Made by a program: the position numbers and the translations under genes. Under the pieces are notes generated by a model. The model did not search any database. It was not told the origin of the DNA and worked only from the letters and a program-made list of their open reading frames with translations. DNA of 64,000 bases from Norana najaformis (lineage: Eukaryota > Annelida > Clitellata > Crassiclitellata > Hormogastridae). The stretch spans positions 7,324,437 through 7,388,436 of the forward strand of contig OZ029929.1 of assembly GCA_964023275.1 (NCBI GenBank), given 5' to 3'. Numbering within the stretch: position 1 is the first letter of the stretch; each line of letters starts with the position of its first letter. Positions 55,346 to 64,000 of this stretch are shown here, one piece after another.

Positions 55346-56185
55346 TTGACTTGGTTGCTTAGATTATATCAGAATAGATTAGATAAAGCTCTGTCTCAAC
55401 CAACAAACTCATCTCAAAAGTCAATTTGACGCTCTCTCGTCGGTATGTATATATATAAGTATACATAATTGTATATATATAGACCTATCTACGTATGTAG
55501 TTTTATATATTTATATATATAAATTATATAAGCACATATATCATTTTATGTATTCTGTAAAAAAGGACAAATTGATCGGCCATATAGCTGTCAAAATGTA
55601 CACTAGACAATAATAGGCTTATCCGCCGACTTGCATTCTGTTAATTAGTGTCTGATTTATAACACATACAAATGTGGCTCGAATCGTGATTCTTAGAAAT
55701 TTGCTTAGTTGTAAAATGAAGTCACTGTGGGCCATTTTCTTTTACTACACTGATAAAAGAAGTAATGTCTGCTAGCAGGACAAACTGACGAGTCTATCTA
55801 AAGAGCTTGGAGGCGCTTTCATTGTCTCTTAACACCAGACGATTGTTGCATAATTAAGTGGAAAAACACGTTGCTAGACAGTCACATTTAATGCCAGACA
55901 GTTGTGCCTATTAGCGTTCTGGCTGCATTAGTGCTTGTTGTTTTTAGACATTACTTTATTGGCTGTGACCTTTAGGAGAAGAATTTGACTGTAGTGTATG
56001 ACTGTAGGCCATTGCAGTATGGCTACCAGACAAATTATTTAAATAATTCATTAATTCATTCATCATTCGTTCGTTCATTCATTCACTCAGAGCATTTATA
56101 TAGCGCCCTTTCAGGATATAACTACTCAGAGGACAATTATTGATCTATGAGCGATTTGATTACTGCATGCTTAAGAGACCGCAGT
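55346..56185. other. AT-rich intergenic region
   Basis: TATATA-rich stretch at 55,445-55,530. TTTATATAGCGCCCTTTCAGG at 56,096-56,116 marks a minus-oriented retroelement tail after ATTCATTC repeats. No gene. Confidence 0.45.
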
Positions 56186-56187
56186 AG

Positions 56188-56252
56188 CAGGTAAGGTAAG
56201 GATAGGTAAGGTAAGGTAAGGTAAAGTAAGGTAAGGTAAGGTAAAGTAAGTA
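56188..56252. repeat. (GGTAA)n pentanucleotide array
   Basis: About twelve GGTAA/AGTAA units. On the plus strand each boundary reads AGGTAAG, the consensus 5' splice site. Confidence 0.92.
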
Positions 56253-56264
56253 AAATGTCCTTAG

Positions 56265-56462
56265 CATTTCCACTCGGGGTTCGAATCCTGATGTGCCTCG
56301 CGTGATTCTGTGACTGACTGGTTGAGCGTTCGCCTTGCAGTGCTCAGTGTGCGAATTCGAGACTTCCTGTGCACGGACCATAGAGAAGCAAATCGCCAAC
56401 CATGGTGCGCCAGCGTTTGATACCATATTGGGCATTTGATAGCGGCGCTATATAAATGAAAG
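56265..56462 (+). mobile_element. tRNA-derived SINE, family G, with shared tail
   Basis: tRNA-like head: A-box GACTGGTTGAGCGTTCG and B-box GTGCGAATTCGAGACTTCC, after an isolated B-box GGGGTTCGAATCC at 56,276. The body ends GATAGCGGCGCTATATAAATG followed by AAAG, the same terminal motif used by LINE families here. Confidence 0.7.
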
Positions 56463-57250
56463 AAACGCAACCAGATAAACGTAAACGACGGTTGTTGTGT
56501 AAACAACGTGTAAACAACTGGTTGTTGTTGTAGTTGTTGTCTGTGCGCTTCAGCCAAAGTTCCTTTTCATGCCTTACCTTTCATTACCTTAGTTTACCCT
56601 GTCTTACCTCACGAACTGCTTTTATTCTTCTAGGAGCGATGAAGAAAAAACAGGAAACAGAAAATCTGGCAAGCTGTTAACCCTTGAATAGTCCAACAAG
56701 CAACTGTGCGGCACTTGTGGAGATCTCTGAGCAACAGCTGGACGAAAAGGCGCTACAGAAATGGCTAATGATATTCCGTTGCGTCTAATCACGGATGGCA
56801 CTGAGAAAACAGGCTATACAAGATTTATAACCAGTTGAAAATACAAAATAAAACAGGTAACAGTGCACAAAATGAACCAAAACCACAAATAAACCAAAAT
56901 GAATCGACATCATCATCATCGTCTGCAGCAACAACATTCTCCCCCTCCTGTTTCTTCTCATCGTCATCATCGTCATCAGCAGCAGCAGCAGCAGCTGCTG
57001 CAGCAGTTCACACCTTAAACCACAAATATTGCTCTTGCTGTGACCCTAGCCAAAACGGAACTGGGTTCCCCATTATTTCTTGGGTTCTGGTTCGAGACTC
57101 TGGAATTCGCGACTTGTTTCTGCAAGTTTTCTGCTGTCGTTCTGGTCTTTTCTTTTAAGATTGCTTGTCACCCGGAGCCATGGAGTCTCTGGGGTCTCAT
57201 GGATAGCGAGTGGTTCTGTCCAAGAGAGTCTAGTTTAGTAATGTGGTTCT
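56463..57250. other. Intergenic region, no gene seen
   Basis: CAT/CAG triplet runs at 56,908-57,004 give Ser and Ala homopolymer frames. No domain is visible. Confidence 0.45.
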
Positions 57251-57254
57251 GTTT

Positions 57255-57330
57255 AACACCGGCCATCGACTGATGTCATCGTGTGCATTGCGATAACGGA
57301 GCTTCAGAAGTTTCCGGATTATATCAGATA
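57255..57330 (+). pseudogene. LINE X-family 3' tail relic
   Basis: CCATCGACTGATGTCATCGTG, CATTGCGATAACGGAGC and AGAAGTTTCCGGATTATATCA parallel the X tail at 12,540-12,600. Confidence 0.6.
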
Positions 57331-57354
57331 CCTGGCATCGTCCCTTTGGCTTGG

Positions 57355-57690
57355 CAATGGGTGCAGATGGGACCGAACCTGACCATACTCACGATCATTT
57401 CACCACTTGCAATCTCTGCGCAGGTCTTCCTCTCAAAACTGAAAACACTCCTCTTCCGCATATCCTATCCTGATTCCTCTTCTTGCCCTTGTCTATCCTG
57501 CAGATCCAATTCCAAACACCACCCACCGTAGCCGTCTGACTGACTGCATGCCTGCCTGACTCTTTGATCTTGACTTGGAACCGAACCCTTCTTGCCTATC
57601 GATTTTGTTTTGACTGAGCACCTGTGAATAAGCTGGTTCCCAAGACTTGGGCGCTGTAGAAATCTTGAGTTTACGATTGCGATTATCACA
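57355..57690 (+). pseudogene. L2-like LINE 3' end fragment
   Basis: A frame reads ISAQVFLSKLKTLLFRISYPDSS, matching the C-terminus of the complete LINE. The 3' UTR follows (TTGACTTGGAACCGAACCC, CTATCGATTTTGTTTTGACTG, CCTGTGAATAAGCTGGTTCC) and the end is GAGTTTACGATTGCGATTAT. Confidence 0.92.
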
Positions 57691-57894
57691 TCTGACTCGC
57701 TGATTTTGCCCTTTACTGAGTCCCTGAGATAGGATGGTATCCACGATTTAGCTTTTTGGGCGCTGAAGAAATCTTGAAAACACGATTTTGATCTCTTTTT
57801 CGTCTTGTAAAGTCCAGTGTTAGCTTCAGGTGCAGTCCAAGACTTGCCAAATCTTCTTTTAATGTCAGCTAGACCCGGCTGAATGTGCATCCGT

Positions 57895-57990
57895 AACTCT
57901 TAGCGCCTGTGAATAAGCTGGTTCCCACGACGTGGCTTTCGTCGGGCGCAGTATAAATCTCGAGCTTACGATTACGGTTAACGATTGGTC
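57895..57990 (+). mobile_element. L2-like LINE tail fragment
   Basis: GCGCCTGTGAATAAGCTGG, CCACGACGTGGCTTTCG and GAGCTTACGATTACGG: only the last 90 or so bases of the L2-like family. Confidence 0.88.
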
Positions 57991-58555
57991 TGCCTTAGTG
58001 ACTCTCTGGAAATCTTGCCTGCACTGCAGGTGTTCTTGACAAATCACCAGCTATCGGGTTCTTAGCTGAAGAACTTTAATCATTGCCGTCATTTTCGTAA
58101 AATTTTCAAAACGAGTAGGAAAATGCTACTGAACACGAAAGCCCTAACTGAAATGAAGGGAAACAAAATTCATACATCCAACAACACAATTAATACGATG
58201 CAATACAATAAAGTTCAATTCAATGCTATACAATACAGTAGAATTCAATACATATAATGCATGCAAGACCATGCTATGCAATGCTACCAAAGCAAATGCA
58301 AGACATTATAATGCAATGCGATTGAACATCACAAGACAATGGCATACAAACTATAAAAATTCTACTGCAATATACTATACTCTACAATACAAAACAAAAC
58401 CGTTTTTGGAACTCGGCAGATTCAGTGGCCTTTGATTTCGTTCTGTGTCGCTGGCTGAGACCCTGCGAAGAGAAGATGGGTGCGCTAGTCTGTCGCTGGC
58501 TGAAATCGGACCAAGTTGTCACTTCACTCATTTGGTCCCCTTCAACCAGTTATAG
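57991..58555. other. Intergenic region with AATACAAT-type low complexity
   Basis: Imperfect CAATACAATA/ATGCAATGC repeats at 58,180-58,395. No gene. Confidence 0.5.
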
Positions 58556-58557
58556 TA

Positions 58558-58760
58558 AGCACACTGTCACCGTACTATGAGCCATATATACTGGCCTAGT
58601 TAGCTACACTATGAGCCATATACTGGTCTAGTTAGCTACACTGTCACCGTACTTTGAGCCATATATACTGGCCTAGTTAGCTACACTGTCACCGTACTAT
58701 GAGCCATATTAGTTAGCTACACTGTCACTGTGCTATGAGCCATATACTGGCTTAGCTACA
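58558..58760. repeat. About 47-bp tandem repeat, four to five copies
   Basis: Units contain CACTGTCACCGTACTATGAG, CCATATATACTGGCCTAG and TTAGCTACA, with internal deletions in some copies. Confidence 0.88.
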
Positions 58761-58763
58761 TTG

Positions 58764-59002
58764 ATTAGAAAGCGTATGTACGTCAAATCGCCTCTGTGCA
58801 CGAGGATGCCGGTTCGCATACCGATCGTGGCTATACCTAAGAGGTCTAAATCTCGGCCTAGCAGAGTCCGTTCTCGGGGACCTTCAATGGTGTGGCGCCC
58901 ATCTTAAAGGTCAGCGGTGGTGAAGGATCTCATACGATCAGTTCATTGAAAAATGACCAGGGTCGAGACCTTATGGTCGCTGTAGAAACGTACATTTACA
59001 TT
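58764..59002 (+). mobile_element. SINE family C, copy 4 (with tRNA-like head)
   Basis: The head includes GCCTCTGTGCACGAGGATGCC and B-box GGTTCGCATACCG. The body has TCTAAATCTCGGCCTAGCAG, GGTGTGGCGCCCATC, GGTGGTGAAGGATCTCA and CAGGGTCGAGACC, ending CATTTACATTTAC. Confidence 0.88.
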
Positions 59003-59201
59003 TACTGTAAGCCATGATCGGAGCCATACTGAACTGCTATGGCCCCATACCAGGGCCATATATTCGAGAACCAAACTTGGGCCATGGAATACTATTCTGG
59101 AGCCAAATTTGAGCCTAACTATACTATGTGGAGCCACATTAGGTCCATACCACAGCCATTCTAGGATGTGACATACCATTACCCACACTGCAACTGTCTT
59201 C

Positions 59202-60082
59202 ATGGATGGATGGATGGATGGATGGATGGATGGATGGATGGATGGATGGATGGATGGATGGATGGATGGATGGATGGATGGATGGATGGATGGATGGATG
59301 GATGGATGGATGGATGGATGGATGGATGGATGGATGGATGGATGGATGGATGGATGGATGGATGGATGGATGGATGGATGGATGGATGGATGGATGGATG
59401 GATGGATGGATGGATGGATGGATGGATGGATGGATGGATGGATGGATGGATGGATGGATGGATGGATGGATGGATGGATGGATGGATGGATGGATGGATG
59501 GATGGATGGATGGATGGATGGATGGATGGATGGATGGATGGATGGATGGATGGATGGATGGATGGATGGATGGATGGATGGATGGATGGATGGATGGATG
59601 GATGGATGGATGGATGGATGGATGGATGGATGGATGGATGGATGGATGGATGGATGGATGGATGGATGGATGGATGGATGGATGGATGGATGGATGGATG
59701 GATGGATGGATGGATGGATGGATGGATGGATGGATGGATGGATGGATGGATGGATGGATGGATGGATGGATGGATGGATGGATGGATGGATGGATGGATG
59801 GATGGATGGATGGATGGATGGATGGATGGATGGATGGATGGATGGATGGATGGATGGATGGATGGATGGATGGATGGATGGATGGATGGATGGATGGATG
59901 GATGGATGGATGGATGGATGGATGGATGGATGGATGGATGGATGGATGGATGGATGGATGGATGGATGGATGGATGGATGGATGGATGGATGGATGGATG
60001 GATGGATGGATGGATGGATGGATGGATGGATGGATGGATGGATGGATGGATGGATGGATGGATGGATGGATGGATGGATGGA
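59202..60082. repeat. Pure (ATGG)n array, 881 bp, about 220 copies
   Basis: Uninterrupted ATGG from first to last base as given. The 4-base period makes all six frames open (Trp-Met-Asp-Gly one way, His-Pro-Ser-Ile the other), so the 314-380-codon frames across it are not genes. Confidence 0.98.
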
Positions 60083-61325
60083 CACTCGTATTCATTTGTC
60101 GGCGTTACCTGATCTTTTTCTACAGTATGCCGCTCGGCTGGACAGGTGCGGCGGATAAAAGGCACGTGCGCAAAAAGAACAGACAGGAATCTGCTTCCGG
60201 TCGAAAGAAAAGTTCTGTTTTCATTAGACGAAGCAGAATTCTTGTTTATCTCTTCTGTCATTTTATTCCGCTTCATATTCCTCTGGCATCTTCCGCTAGC
60301 AAAATGTCGGCCAATAGAAGATTTTAAATATCGTGAATAACTTTATAGAAAATTATAAACATCGTGGTAACATAACTGTAGAAATAAAGAAGTAGCATGA
60401 AGAAAGCCGTAAGAAGAAAAGCATCTTGCGGGGGGTATCGTTGTCGCTGCCTCGTGTTTTGATGCAATTTTGACGCTCTTTCTCGTTCGTCGCTTTTTAT
60501 ATATGACCGTCTGTAGATTCCTCGAATTTTATCACCTTTCTTCATTACTCAGTTTAATGACAGTTTTATGACTTGACTAATTTTTATTATCATTTTCTGG
60601 TTTCATTGTGTTTTTATGATCTTTACCCATCATGTTCATATCCCTTGAAACTCGTGCAAAAGCTAAAGAAGAAATCATGCGCAAATGGGATATAATCGAA
60701 AAAGTTTCGGGCCATTTCAAATTATTCTTAAATACCTTGTTGTGTACTGTAAATACCATTGACACAAATACGTAATTACCTTAGAAACCACATTCTGAAT
60801 ATCTTTAAGATATAAGTATTGTCAAATCTTTATGATCTGTAAGATGCTTCAGTGCCTTTCCTGTAAGGGGTTCTTAAAAGGTTTTATATATGTATCTAGA
60901 CGCATATACATACATGCGTGCATGACTACACATATACATACATACAATACAATATATGTATGCAGAATACATACATGTACATGCATACATACATCCATTC
61001 ATTCACACATACATATGTACATACTGTACATACACAAAGCATCAAATTATTATTGTACTCGTTCATTGGACAGTTCAGTTGTTGCTGTACCTCGCAGAGA
61101 ACTGCTTCCGGGCAGAAGAAAAGAAGAGCCCTTCAGATAGCCAGAGAGGTAGCCATGAGTAGAAAGTGTTAGCGACTTCATTTTCTTAGCCTCGGCATAT
61201 TATGGCTGGTGATCAGCCCTCTCTCTCATCGCCTGATCTTCCCACTGACAATGTATGGTCAGTGTACTCATTTACTCATTAAAGCTGAGTTAAATAGAGG
61301 GCGCAAGTAGAGTCGAAATCTCGAA
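60083..61325. other. Intergenic region with ACAT microsatellite
   Basis: TTCTTAAAAGGTTTTATATATG at 60,869-60,890 is a weak shared-type tail followed by CATA tetramers (60,900-61,035). No gene is seen. Confidence 0.4.
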
Positions 61326-61327
61326 AC

Positions 61328-61395
61328 AAATTTCTGCTCTAGCGGAGTTTGAACCGCCGACCTCTTGATTGAAAGTCCAGCCCGCTAAAGATAGG
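61328..61395 (-). mobile_element. tRNA-like SINE head
   Basis: The minus strand reads TAGCCTATCTTTAGCGGG (A-box region), GGACTTTCAATCAAGAGGTC and GGCGGTTCAAACTCCGC (B-box and T-arm). The T-arm folds, but no acceptor or anticodon stem is possible, so this is a SINE head rather than a tRNA gene. Confidence 0.55.
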
Positions 61396-61462
61396 CTATA
61401 TCAGTTGAAATTTCTTTGCTAAAAGTAGAGCTCATTAGGTAGGCTATATACATCGACCCACG

Positions 61463-61730
61463 AGATGGCGAAGTTAGCTACATTCGTAAAAGCGTTCATC
61501 AAGATGCCTCTGTGCGTGAGGGTTTCGGTTCGCTTATCGTTCGTGGCTTTATTTGAGAGATTTTAATCTCGGGCTAGCACGGTCTTTGCACGGGGACCTT
61601 AAATGGCGTGGAGCCCATTCAAACGGACAGCGTTGGTGAAGGATCTCATCCGATAAATTCATTGAAAAATGAACATGGTCGAGGTTATAGCTGTGGAAAA
61701 CCTAATACATTTAATTTACATTTATAAGCC
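61463..61730 (+). mobile_element. SINE family C, copy 5 (with tRNA-like head)
   Basis: Head with GTTAGCTACATTCGTAAAAGCG and B-box GGTTCGCTTATCG. The body has GAGATTTTAATCTCGGGCTAG, CACGGGGACCTTAAATGGCG and GGTGAAGGATCTCATCC, ending ACATTTAATTTACATTT. Confidence 0.88.
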
Positions 61731-62700
61731 CATGACCACGTTACATGGTCAACTGTGACGAGACTGAAGACACCCTTGTAAATATGTAAATACACGGATT
61801 TTTGTTTTATTTTTTCTCTGTCATGTATACAAGTATAAGTTGGCAACTACCTCTCGGAAATTGGTGCCGGATATTGCATAAGCTTGTAGCTTTCTTCCAC
61901 CTCCTGTTGCAATGTACTTACCAGTACTTGGCGGTAGTTAACCACGGCAGTCTTTCACTAGTAGTAAACTACTTTTATGTTGTTAAAATGTAGTTAGCTA
62001 CTGCTTTTCAAAAGTAGTTGTAACTAGTTGTCAAACTACAAAGTCTCAGTTTGTAGTTAACTTCTCTTTTCTGACTATAGTTTTTCAGCAAGAGAGTTGT
62101 TCAGTTGCATACTTACCAGCTTGTATTGAAGTGTCTCCACATTTGGCAGGAGGCTCGTTGGGTCGTATTTCCCTCTATACAATAATCTTCTGATTCTGAA
62201 TAAATAGGTCATAGTGAATGGTTTAATAGTTCATCAACGATGCAAAGATAAGCACCTAAAAAGTGTAAATGCAGACAAAAACTTGTAGAGCTGTATGTAT
62301 TTACTCTTCCAAGAAAGTTTCTGGAAATCTGCCAAACTCTTCTATTTGTTTCAAGCGCATCCTGTTAAGGTAAGCTGCGCTACTTTGTTAGTTATTAACC
62401 AAACCCTACAAATTTAAACTGACGCAGAGAATTAAACTTAAGTGATTAATTATCAACCACACCTACATTAAGCTATTGGTATAATTTACTGTAATTTGAC
62501 TTATTTTGTAATGATGGTTAGATTGAGGCGTATTGTAAGTTTACGTTTACGCGGCCCGTGTCTCTTCAAGGTTAATAACTTTCTGAAACAGTCCCATGAA
62601 AAGTAACATCGCTCACAGACAATGCTGCAAATAAAATTGCTGCGCTGGTAATGACTTATGTAAAGTAGGGCGTAGTGTTGATTGTTTATCATACGCGTCA
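61731..62700. other. Intergenic region, no gene seen
   Basis: Repeated GTAGTTAAC/AACTAC motifs in both orientations at 61,930-62,065 hint at a decayed DNA transposon. Boundaries are not visible. Confidence 0.4.
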
Positions 62701-62714
62701 ATCAACATCATGTA

Positions 62715-62800
62715 TCTCAGACGTGTGGTCTAGTGGTTGAAAGAGCTATCGGCTGAGGCGCAGACGCAACAGCGGGCAGTCTGGCAACAGGAAATCCTCT
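62715..62800 (+). mobile_element. tRNA-like SINE head
   Basis: GTGTGGTCTAGTGGTTGAAAG is a good A-box region. A normal B-box is not seen within the expected distance, so this is a relic. Confidence 0.4.
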
Positions 62801-63555
62801 TGTTATTACACGACTCAAAACATCATCTGACGCACAAGTTCATTTTGACAGAGATAGACGTTGGAGATGAGAGTTAGACGAATCTAAAGAGATATACTTT
62901 AAGGTAACATGTCGGAGATCTTTTGAAATGTATGTATGCATGTAAGTAAGTAAATAAGACATTTGTTAACACGCCGTGTGTCCATCGGCTGAGCGAGGAA
63001 TCGTAGGCGTATAAGTGTATATGTATGTGTATAAGTTTATGTGTGTATGTATGTATCTATGTATGTATGAACGTTTGTATATATGCTTGTCCTCTGTAGG
63101 ATCTCCGATTGTAGTGGTCACTGACGAACTTCCCTCACCTACCGTATTTCGTCTCGCCAGATTCTTTTCCCTTCAAAGATTCACTGATTTTCTCTACTCT
63201 GATGTCGAAGATTGTCTCTCGCTTTCGAGTTCACTAAACTCCAATCAGCTACAAATCAGAACAACGACTGTCTGAATCGCATAAAAATCGCCATCAAACC
63301 ATTATATTCCGCTAACTACTTGTCTTTCGAAGTTACTCATGTCCGATAAAAATACTTCCTATTCTTCAATTTAACGACAAAGACACCCGACCCGCCAAGG
63401 CAACCCAAGCCATGAGCAACCCTTCATCTGTTCAGCAGGGCCATTTTGGCTCTACCGGGTCCAGGCGGCTCCTAACGACCGACTCGTCATCATCGTTCGC
63501 CCGCATGTGTATTCGTAACGCTGCTGCTGCTGCTGCTGCTCGGAGGAGTTGCACT
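62801..63555. other. Intergenic region, no gene seen
   Basis: ATGT microsatellite at 63,010-63,085 and a (GCT)n run at 63,521-63,540 beside the LINE. Confidence 0.4.
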
Positions 63556-63562
63556 TAATTCA

Positions 63563-64000
63563 GGTCCTACTACTGTAACTCGCCAGCGTCCCGAGCCGCT
63601 CATCTTCGGGTCCCTTAACGCACGCAACGCAGTTGGCAAAGGGACAATTATTCTGGACCTGATAGAGTCGAACCAGTTAGATGTTCTCGGCGTCTGTGAG
63701 ACTTGGATCTCTGCTGAAGATCCCAACGCCATCAAGTTCGACATGGCTGCAACAGGATACGTGACCAGAAACTTCAATTGTTCCGCCCCTGGAAGAACTG
63801 GCAGAAACACTGATCTGGGGATCCTTGGTTCTTGGCCCGATTCTTTTTACGCTATATGTGGCTCCAGTCGCCGGTGTCAAGGCATCAGTTACCACCAGTT
63901 ACCACCGATGACATACAACTCTACATAGCGCTCGATCACATCGCTTGTAGTGTAATCAGAGCAAAACTCGACTACTGTAATTCGCTACTGTACGGCACTA
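63563..64000 (+). pseudogene. LINE with endonuclease start joined to RT C-terminus (internal deletion)
   Basis: From about 63,563 one frame reads RQRPEPLIFGSLNARNAV, LDLIESNQLDVLGVCETWI and FDMAATGY, the start of a CR1/L2-type endonuclease with its catalytic Glu. After about 63,850 the order breaks. At 63,951-64,000 the frame VIRAKLDYCNSLLYGT is the segment downstream of reverse transcriptase. The whole catalytic RT region, about 2 kb in a normal element, is missing. The fragment runs off the window. Confidence 0.88.

Noticed and set aside
58943-60327. Several 314-380-codon frames made of WMDG or HPSI repeats
   Set aside because: They are translations of the pure ATGG array, which has no stop in any phase, not proteins.
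61328-61395. Possible tRNA gene on the minus strand
   Set aside because: The T-arm folds but no anticodon or acceptor stem can be drawn, so it is a SINE head.

Overview
This is a eukaryotic, clearly metazoan, window. It holds three spliced protein-coding genes with long introns separated by repeat-rich DNA. The gene content (a ciliary B9-domain gene, an A20/AN1 zinc-finger gene and riboflavin kinase), the abundant L2/CR1-like and RTE-like non-LTR retrotransposons, the tRNA-derived SINEs and the very high microsatellite load fit an invertebrate bilaterian, probably marine. I cannot name the species. Nothing bacterial or organellar is present, and there is no CRISPR array, operon or convincing free-standing tRNA or rRNA gene.

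Layout. 1-4,500: repeats and retroelement tails. 4,506-4,733 (-): possible small secreted cationic peptide. About 5,510-8,940 (-): nearly complete L2/CR1-like LINE with endonuclease and reverse transcriptase in one uninterrupted frame. 10,251-12,942 (+): B9D2, three coding exons, 175 aa, followed by a poly(A) signal and a hAT-type MITE. 17,316-21,859 (+): ZFAND5/6-type gene, four coding exons, 222 aa. 24,835-28,413 (-): riboflavin kinase (RFK), four coding exons, 150 aa, convergent with ZFAND. 28.9-50 kb: gene-poor, with LINE fragments (including a nested insertion with target-site duplication), SINEs, long simple repeats and a polypyrimidine-to-polypurine switch. 50.5-54 kb: TATA box, CpG-rich possible first exon with a strong splice donor, then two exon-like blocks that could encode a 57-aa protein. 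The latter lie inside a diverged long inverted repeat. 54-64 kb: more tandem repeats, including a pure ATGG array of 881 bp, more SINEs, and an internally deleted LINE at the right edge.

The three confident genes do not form a pathway: B9D2 belongs to the ciliary transition-zone B9 complex, ZFAND proteins bind ubiquitin and take part in protein turnover, and RFK makes FMN. ZFAND and RFK are adjacent here; from memory human ZFAND5 and RFK both lie in 9q21, so this may be old linkage. Most of the remaining sequence is explained by a few repeat families. Several unrelated LINE and SINE families end in the same GGCGCTATATAAAT-like tail.
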